Shown piece after piece: positions 57,625-64,000 of a DNA stretch of 64,000 nucleotides (position 1 is the first letter of the stretch; the number at the start of each line of letters is the position of its first letter). Where the stretch lies: assembly GCA_000733355.1 (NCBI GenBank), contig JNVV01000058.1:62001-126000 (forward strand), given 5' to 3'. Origin of the DNA: Falciphora oryzae (taxonomy: Eukaryota; Ascomycota; Sordariomycetes; Magnaporthales; Magnaporthaceae). The translations under genes and the position numbers were made by a program. Below the pieces are notes generated by a model. That model saw only the letters and a list, made by a program, of their open reading frames with translations. It ran no database searches and had not been told where the DNA came from.

Positions 57625-58609
57625 ATGGACAAGTGCTGGTTCGTCCTCCGCCAGACGCACTACACGGCGCCCGTGTACGCGTCCCCGAGCATGGCCTTCG
57701 GCAGGGCTGAGGGGCCGCTGCGGTTGGGGCACGTGCTGCCCGGGCCCAGGTCGGTCGACAACATCATCAACACGGGCGGGATCATGGACTTCCACAAGGA
57801 CATGCGCATTACGAAAACAAACACGGTCGATTTTCGCTACTCCCAGCAGGCCGAGCGGGCCGCCGAGGCGAACGCCGAGGGCGGATTCCCCATCGCCGCC
57901 GGCGGTGTGATGGTCAACGTCGACGCCGGCGCCATGTTCCGGCAGATGATGGGCGACACCTGGCAGATCGACCGGCTGGAGACGCAGATCATGCAGCCGA
58001 CGCTTGCCTACATCGAAAAATGCCGCACGTCAACCGAGGTGGCGTCCTGGATCGCCACCCACAAAACGCTGGGTGCCTGGAAAATTTACATCATCACCGG
58101 GTTGATGATCGCCCGCGGGGCCAGAAACGAGAGGACCGAGTCGAGCGAAAGAGGTGCGAATGCCGGCACCGGCGTGTGAGTATTTTTGCTGTCGAGTTAC
58201 TCTCGAGTCGATGCGGCTTCACACCTTAACGCCGCCAACTTGAGGCGAAAGCTGACGACTTTCTTCCGCTAGTGACCTCCCGGGCATTGCGACTGGTAAA
58301 GTAAGTGCCAGACACGCGACCAAAAACGAGGCTGCGGTTTCGGGAGAACACGAGGATGATTTTGTGTGGGCGATCCGCCTTTCGCTCATTTCCAAGGGCA
58401 TTTTCGGCAACACCGTGGAGGTGGAGCCTTACACGAAGGGAGCTGTTTTGGCACCGAGCCCGAGAAAGTCGACGCGAAAGCCGTCCTCGCCGAAGAAAAG
58501 CTGCTCGATGACGATGTACACTCCCTTGAAGTGCTCCAAGTTGATTCGGTTAAACCGGAGCAACAATTCTTTGTCACAATCGATGGCCTGTAGGGAAGCC
58601 AGTCGTTAA
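57625..58609 (+). CDS. Gasdermin-like pore-forming protein, locus E, with frameshifted C-terminal tail
   Basis: Exons 57625-58175 and 58273-58609 (295 aa), junction in frame. It starts MDKCWFVLRQTHYTAPVY and shares LRLGHVLPGPRSVDN, QIDRLETQIMQPTLAYIE, WKIYIITGLMIARGA and DDFVWAIRLSLISKG with the locus D protein. From about 58440 the encoded tail becomes Ser/Lys-rich (SPRKSTRKPSSPKKS) and unlike its relatives, while the neighbouring frame gives an acidic tail (EEKLLDDDVHSLEVLQ) that ends at 58593 and looks like the family. A 1-nt indel between about 58436 and 58455 would explain this. In this family the C-terminal tail is the inhibitory part, so the change may matter. Confidence 0.75.
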
Positions 58610-58714
58610 GTCGTCACCAAAGTTCGGGGGGGCCCTTGTTATAGTTTGGAAATGTCACAATATAACTACCCCACCACAGAGATCTAGCCATGCGTGACTC
58701 GAAATCATCCGAAC

Positions 58715-59094
58715 TGTAACACCCCCATGGGACAGGAAGGCCCAGGCCTCTCGATAGAGGTCGGACCCCTCTAGCATGGCCGCCACCGCACGAACAGCAA
58801 TGTTCAGACGTTGTAGAGCGTTGACCCTAGCGTGTTTCAGCACTCCAGCTGAGATGATAGAAGGGACGGGACTCTGTTCATAACGGCGGGCCTGAAAGAC
58901 CCTTTGGAGAAGGGAATCTGGAGGGCAAGCTACCGGTTCTGTTTCCACTTCTATTTTCTGTTTTTGTTTCCACATCATGATCGTACGAATCTACCCAATA
59001 AACGCACCATCTCAAAAACCAACCTTGACGGCCGAGTGCCCTGAACCTCTGAGATCTCCCTGCGGGAACCCCTTCTAGTGCATAGCACGTTACC
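58715..59094 (-). repeat. Solo LTR, copy 3, at the stop codon of the locus E protease
   Basis: On the minus strand it runs from GGTAACG (first base differs from the TGTAACG of copy 2) to TGTTACA. A 5-bp direct repeat CGAAC flanks it (58710-58714 and 59095-59099, plus-strand reading), a target duplication. The body matches copies 1 and 2. Confidence 0.8.
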
Positions 59095-62000
59095 CGAACT
59101 CCCTGTCGATGCCCATGCAGATTCTCTGGCAGATTTCATTCCTCGCGCCCTTGTATTCTCTCCGGGCAAACCGGATGGCTGACATGGGATTTGGTTCCGC
59201 AGGTCTGTGGGCAGAAGATCCCATGGCCGTACGCAGTGGAATGGATTGTCGATTGTCCGCAAGGCCAGAAAAACCAGAACTCCCATAAACCCGTGCTTGC
59301 TCTTCAGTTTTTGAGCTTTGTCTCCGAACTTCGCCTTTGTGTCGCTATGTCGCGAGAAGTCCAGCAGCCTCGCCGCAAATCCGGCGGCGATAGCGGTCGA
59401 ATACGACGTTCCGGAATTCACCTCGTCGTGTACGTTTTTGATATCCTCGCCGAGGATGGCGAAGTTGTGCTTTCCCGGCCCTACAGACGGATTCAAATCG
59501 GACTTTTTGACGTTTCCATCGGTTGCAAACATGGGGAGCACATCCTCATACGCGGCGGGATAGAGTATCTTGTGTTTGTTGCCTTCGTTGGTCGGCGCAG
59601 CAATAAGAAGCATCTTGCAAGAGGCCTCCCGGACTTTGTTGTAGAATGTTATGTCGTTTTCGAAGAAGCCGCATGCCATGCAGACGACGTCCATGTTGTT
59701 GGCTATGCACCAATCGAGAGCCTACGTCAAAGCGGTTCATGATCAATGGCAGTCTCCAACACCAGAAGCTGTCGAAACTTACCTCAGCTGCCAGGTGCTG
59801 GGTGTTATTGACTGCAGTGTCTTTCTCAAAGATTCTCAGGGCGTACACGTCAGCGGACTCGCACATGTCGAGGATGAGACGAATCGAAGTCGTCCCGTGT
59901 CCGGTGTTGTCGCATTTCACGCCGTCCTTTCGGCTCACGAAGTCTTTGTAGCCTTTAATGTAGTCGGCCTCGGCGTGGTCCGGATGGACGCCCGTATCGA
60001 GGACCGCGACCTTGACCTTCTCGTATGTGTCCTCGTCTTCGTCCCGGGCCTTGAGAATATGGATGAGACTGCGCATGCGACTGAACCAATCTTCGGTCGT
60101 CTTCGAGTTCGTGCTAGGGACTGTTAGCGTGTGGATGACAGCCGAGGCCGCGGGGGTAATACATTTGTGCCATCGCTCGTCCGCACCGAAGCTCATCATT
60201 TGGACGTTCCAGCGGCGAGCGCTGAGGCGCTGCTGGCGTCGGGGCCGGCGCCTTCCAGTTCGAGGATATGGCGTCGGGCAGACTCAACGGCCGCACATTG
60301 TGAGGTCGCCGTTTAGAATTCCAGAGCTCTAGCCGGCTGACCAAGTCGTAGAGAACCGGCCGGATGTCATCACCGCTCAAGCTTCTAACGCGGGGTGGCA
60401 TGAAGATTTGTTTGGGAAGTATACAGTTGGTAATGAGGTTGGAAAGGGGAACCGATGTGTCCTTGGTCTCATATATATGTTCTTTCTCGATGAGGTCCTT
60501 GCAGATGCTGTAGTCGGTGTGGACGTATGCAGTCCCTTTGGGGCAGTGGTGCGAGAACTTTCGGTCGGTGTACAGACTCTCGATGGGCCGTCCCAGCTGT
60601 ATTTCCATGAGCATGACGCCGAGAGCCAGTATTTTGGGGAGCGGATGAGCCGCTTGGAAGGGGAAGATTGGGGCTGGGCCCTTGGAACGCAAGAAACCAC
60701 CGCCACCGTTTTCATCCTCTCTGTTCTGTTTCCTGTCGGAGCATGCTTCGGCCGCCTTGGAGTTGGACGGCTCGGGGGCTGATATCGAAACCGACAGGAG
60801 GGGTTCGTCTACAAAGATACCGGTGAGTTCTTCGTTCTCGAATCGTCGTTGCTCGAAGATGAAATGCACCCTGTCCTTGGTCCACGGCTCGACCATCCAC
60901 GGCGAACTGTAGTACTGCCATACCGCCTTTGCCAAGAAGACGGAGAGGACCTCTTTCTTCTTCTCCGAGAAATCCTCGACGGATACCCTCTCCAACAGGT
61001 CCCGCAGAGAGATGCTGGGTTCATCCACAACCCACCGTCTCGGCCTGCCGGAATCGCAACGATCGAGGAACAGCCTTTTTTCGGGGCTTTTGTTGTTGCG
61101 CGAGACTTTGCTAACAGACACTCCAGTGACTGAGAAGTACTGAATCATCGGACCGAACTCCTGTTGAAGTGTGATGAAGTAGCAGAAGCTGCTATTCAAT
61201 GCGGATTCCAACCTAACCTCTACTCGGGAATCACTACCCGGCTGGCCGCCTTCGGTTTGCCTAATCGGACTAGTTAGCAGAAACACGACCCGGGTGCGAG
61301 GATGGTGGAGCTAACACGGTCCGGTACAGCGAGATTTCCGTGTCCTGCCACCAGGGCCGGGGCTCCATCCCGGCCGTATGCTGATGGGGATGATCCATGA
61401 AGAGCACGCCGAAGGTGACTTTGGAGTCGTCGGGGTTGCTGCTGCTCAACCGGACGCACGCAGCCGTCGACCGATGGGGCTGTTCCTCGATGCAGAAGCA
61501 GTGGGTCGAGAGGGTGCTGTGCAGGGTCAGGATCTCCCTCCCGCACTCAGGCGCTGCTCCGTTCTCGGCTTGCACGACGGTATTGGATAGCGGGGAAAAG
61601 ACTCCGGAGTTCGCCGAGTCCGGAGTCATGCCTTGGTAGTCTTCCAGACGTCTGAGAAGCCGTCTTCGGGCGCCTGCGCGCTCATCGCTGTTAGCAAATT
61701 CTTTGATGGCTTTCGTCGCGCTCGCGGGATCCTCCAAGAGCAATACAAGAGCCAGGTAACGAAGTCCAGTCCCTGCCAACCCCGTGCCGGACTCGGTTGG
61801 GGGAGCGACAGGGTCGGTTGAGTGTCGCGGCTATGAATGAACACCGGTCAGCCGAGTCTGAGAATTGCCGCGGCACATGCTGCATACCTGGCAGAGCTTC
61901 TCGAGGTCAGTCAACAAGTCGGAAGCTTCCTCTCTGGAGCTCTCGGTGTCGGGTAGTTTTTGAAACCGCGGAACGATGTGGAAAAGTGTCGTTTGAACAG

Positions 62001-62112
62001 CGTTGCAGAACTGGTGGTAGCCAGGGTTCGCATGCGAGCATAAATCGTTCACGACGTCCTGTAGCCGCGAGGACGCCTCGCGGGCGAACTGAAGTGGAGA
62101 CATCGGGAACAT
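58975..62112 (-). CDS. S8 subtilisin-like protease with DUF7580-like N-terminal region, locus E, 3' end altered
   Basis: Minus-strand exons 62112-61888, 61791-61328, 61260-60187, 60113-59783 and 59721-58975 (946 aa), all in frame. Landmarks are as in locus D: FGVLFMDHPHQHTAG, AVWQYYSSPWMVEPW, ILALGVMLMEIQLG; S8 Asp in AVLDTGVHPDH (about 59997), His in TGHGTTSI (about 59898), Ser in SGTSYSTAIAAG (about 59405). The last part differs: from about 59185 the reading frame yields an unrelated tail that runs into the LTR and stops at 58975, while the neighbouring frame (AIRFARREYKGARNE) looks like the family and stops at the LTR edge. So the catalytic domain is intact but the C-terminus is frameshifted and about 40 residues are LTR-derived. 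It is convergent with the gasdermin gene. Confidence 0.83.
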
Positions 62113-62393
62113 GGAGAATTGGGTCTTCAGAGAGAGGCCTATTCAGACTTTGCGAGAAAGCTTGCGAGACTCACAACCGCACTCGGACCTCGAGACGGAA
62201 CAACCGAGCCGACGGGGTCGAATCACAAAACGCGCACATCGCGTCGGGCACATTTGGAATTAGGCTGCGACCCGCATGAAGCCTCACTGCGGTCGACCCC
62301 GCCATGCGCAGCGGCTGAACGGTGGGTTGCCGCGAACCCCACATTGGGCGGATCCACATGCGCTACAACGCAGTTGGGGTTTCTCTTTCCCTA

Positions 62394-62743
62394 TTGGGCA
62401 CTCCCCCTTTTTGCTATTGGCACTCACTTTGCCCCATTTTTGGTCTGTGCCCCGCCCGTGCTTGCTGCTTACGAAATTTGGCCCGCAATCCAAATTTGAT
62501 GCCATTGGTCGCACATTCGCAACAGAGCTGCTAAAGCACAGGCATTCAGCCACTAAATTCCCAATTGGTAGCCGGGCTGTAAACAGGTGCCACGAAGCTG
62601 CCTTGCTTAGGAATATTTGCACCTTTGCACCTTTGCCTGCACCGCTGCCCGTGTGTGCTCGTGTGGGTGCGCCACAGAAAGTCGCATGGCAGCCGATATC
62701 GGGGTGGGGATTAGTGCCAATAGCAAAAAAGGGGAGTGCCCGG
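62394..62743. mobile_element. MITE-like element with about 29-bp inverted repeats
   Basis: The left end at 62396 (GGGCACTCCCC...TTGCTATTGGCACT) and the right end at 62713-62741 are inverse copies with one length difference in the C/T run. TA lies near both ends, but the exact target duplication is unclear. There is no gene inside; the element is about 350 bp. Confidence 0.6.
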
Positions 62744-63230
62744 AATAAGCCTCTTTGAGAAGTCCTTCGTTTCTCAAGGCAAGCCCTCTCGCATCCTGTC
62801 GGGAAGCTTTGCCGAAAAGGCGCCATCACAACCATCTTTGTTTTCATTCGCTTCACAAACGACAGGGTCGGATCGATCGCTCGTTGGATCCCATGCGACG
62901 ATGATTTGCCTTGACGTTCTGGTGCAGGGCTGCGTCCAGGAGCTTCTATGGGAACCGCCGGTCTGCTTCCCAAGAGAGGAGGACGGCAGAACTGTGGACC
63001 CCATCAAGAAATTCGGCACAGAATTCGGGCGTCCCGAAGACGAAACCAAGCAAGCGTGCAATCTTGCTTCCGGTTTATCAGACCTGATAATAATTCTTGA
63101 GCGGCTACGCAAGGGGCAGAAATACGATGTTGCCTTCGACCAGTTGTTCACGAGTGCCCTACGTTGAAAGCCGTGGACGGACACATGAAACCGGTCACGT
63201 GAGAAAAGGGAGCAGCGTTCACATGGATAG
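62744..63230 (+). CDS. Unidentified open reading frame (62901-63167)
   Basis: An open frame reaches from 62736 to 63167; the first good ATG is 62901, giving 88 aa (MICLDVLVQGCVQELLWEPP, KFGTEFGRPEDETKQACN, SDLIIILERLRKGQK). It looks codon-like and helical but I do not recognise it. It may be an exon of a larger gene. The remainder of the interval is empty. Confidence 0.35.
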
Positions 63231-64000
63231 ATGCTATCTACATCAACCAAGACGACAACGAGTGCTGACGCCGAGGCCGCCGAGGTGCGCGGGGTCCTGC
63301 CCGAGTACGACGCCCGCTTCGAGAGCGCAAGCATCGACGAGGCCTACCTTAACATCACGCAGCACTGCGCGGACCACGACATGGGGCCCGCCGAGGTCGT
63401 GGAGCAGCTGCGGACCGGGGTGCGCCAGCGGACCCGAATCACGGTCTCGGCGGGCATCGCGGCCAACGCCAAGTTGGCAAAGATCTGCTCCAACACGAAC
63501 AAGCCCAACGGCCAGTTCGTGCTGCCCAACGGTCGCGGGGCCATCGTGCGCTTCATGAGGGACCTGCCCTGCCGCAAGGTCAACGGCATCGGGCGGATGT
63601 TTGAGCGCGAGCTGGGGGCCGTCGGCGTCGCGACGTGCGGCGACGTTTACGCGGAGCGCAAGTACTTGGCGCAGCTGCTCGGGGAGAAGACCTTCAAGTT
63701 GTCCGTGGACTGCTACCTCGGGCTCGGTAGGACGGTTATCCGTCCGGCCGAGGAGTACGAGCGCAAGAGCGTCGGGATTGAGAGCACCTTTTTCCGACAT
63801 CAGCGGCTGCCAGAAGCTCAGGAAGAAGCTGCGGTAGACCGCCGAGGAGCTTGAGAAGGACGTGAAGCGGGCTGAGCGCAAGGAGAGGACGCTGGTGCTC
63901 AAGGTCAAGCTGGCCACGTTCGGGGTCTACACTCGCCAGGTCGTGCTGCCCACGTCCGTACAATTTGCAAACGGCCTCTACAATTTCGCCCTGCCGATTT
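63231..64000 (+). pseudogene. DNA polymerase kappa (Y-family) gene fragment, broken, runs off the window
   Basis: The reading contains the Y-family catalytic motif SIDEAYLNIT (about 63332), the very conserved ITVSAGIAANAKLAKIC and NKPNGQFVLPN segments, RKVNGIG (helix-hairpin region) and CYLGLGRT, all typical of eukaryotic Pol kappa, a translesion polymerase. The N-terminal part with the first catalytic Asp is missing. The frame breaks at a T run (63788-63792, one T too many), and the continuing frame has TAG at 63834-63836 where Trp is expected, then goes on (RAERKERTLVLKVKL, VYTRQVVLP) to the window edge. It is a duplicated, decaying copy; the working gene is expected elsewhere. Confidence 0.8.

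Noticed and set aside
58655..58978. 107-codon minus-strand open frame
   Set aside because: It lies within the solo LTR and has no resemblance to a protein family.
28226..62112. Bacterial-style toxin-antitoxin or phage-like explanation for the repeated small gene plus protease gene
   Set aside because: All genes have spliceosomal introns and fungal domains; the gasdermin-protease explanation fits order, size and motifs.
1..64000. CRISPR array, telomere repeats, rRNA genes
   Set aside because: No regularly spaced repeats with spacers, no TTAGGG arrays and no rRNA-like blocks were seen on either strand.

Overview
The window is a gene-poor, repeat-rich accessory segment of a filamentous ascomycete genome, most likely a sordariomycete. 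The reasons are short spliceosomal introns (about 57-250 nt, GT...CTAAC...AG), fungal-only protein families (PNP-NACHT-ankyrin NLR, DUF7580, C2H2-WD40 and gasdermin-like proteins), Tad-type LINE debris and stop codons of the C-to-T kind expected from RIP. There is one assembly gap (33610-34497), inside an ankyrin array. All coordinates and splice sites were read by eye, without any search.

Layout. 1-2.7 kb: AAA ATPase cut by the window edge, with an apparent frame break. 3.9-4.4 kb: solo LTR. 4.6-9.6 kb: divergent pair of a C2H2-WD40 protein and a DUF7580 protein. 9.7-14.9 kb: graveyard of LTR, ankyrin, LINE and lectin fragments. 15.1-18.7 kb: intact PNP-NACHT-ankyrin NLR. 20.4-22.3 kb: decayed chromodomain gene. 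23.8-27.9 kb: a 3.5-kb PIF/Harbinger transposon nested inside the terminal repeat of another DNA element. 28.2-62.1 kb: the main point of interest.

From 28.2 to 62.1 kb I read four gasdermin-like genes, each beside a protease gene. Locus A (28.2-32.7 kb) is a decayed gasdermin followed by a decayed S8 subtilisin-like protease. Locus B (33.5-41.7 kb) is a C2H2-ankyrin gene, an intact S8 protease and a divergent gasdermin-like gene. Locus D (45.6-56.1 kb) is a C2H2-caspase gene, a gasdermin gene and an S8 protease. Locus E (56.5-62.1 kb) has the same order as D, but the C2H2 gene is a truncated stump, the gasdermin tail is frameshifted and a solo LTR sits at the protease stop codon. Podospora HET-Q1 (gasdermin) and HET-Q2 (S8 protease) form a known two-gene cell-death system of this type. 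Here it appears to be multiplied, and at locus D a caspase-like gene and an S8 gene flank the same gasdermin gene.

The S8 proteases carry a long N-terminal region related to the DUF7580 protein at 7.6 kb. The C2H2 genes share one N-terminal plan (helical module plus zinc fingers) joined to WD40, ankyrin or caspase C-termini. Each C2H2 gene is transcribed divergently from its neighbour across about 0.3-0.6 kb. My inference is that the segment is an allorecognition or immune-type cell-death locus in which sensor-like proteins control proteases that activate pore-forming gasdermins. The 62.9-64 kb end holds an unidentified ORF and a broken DNA polymerase kappa copy.
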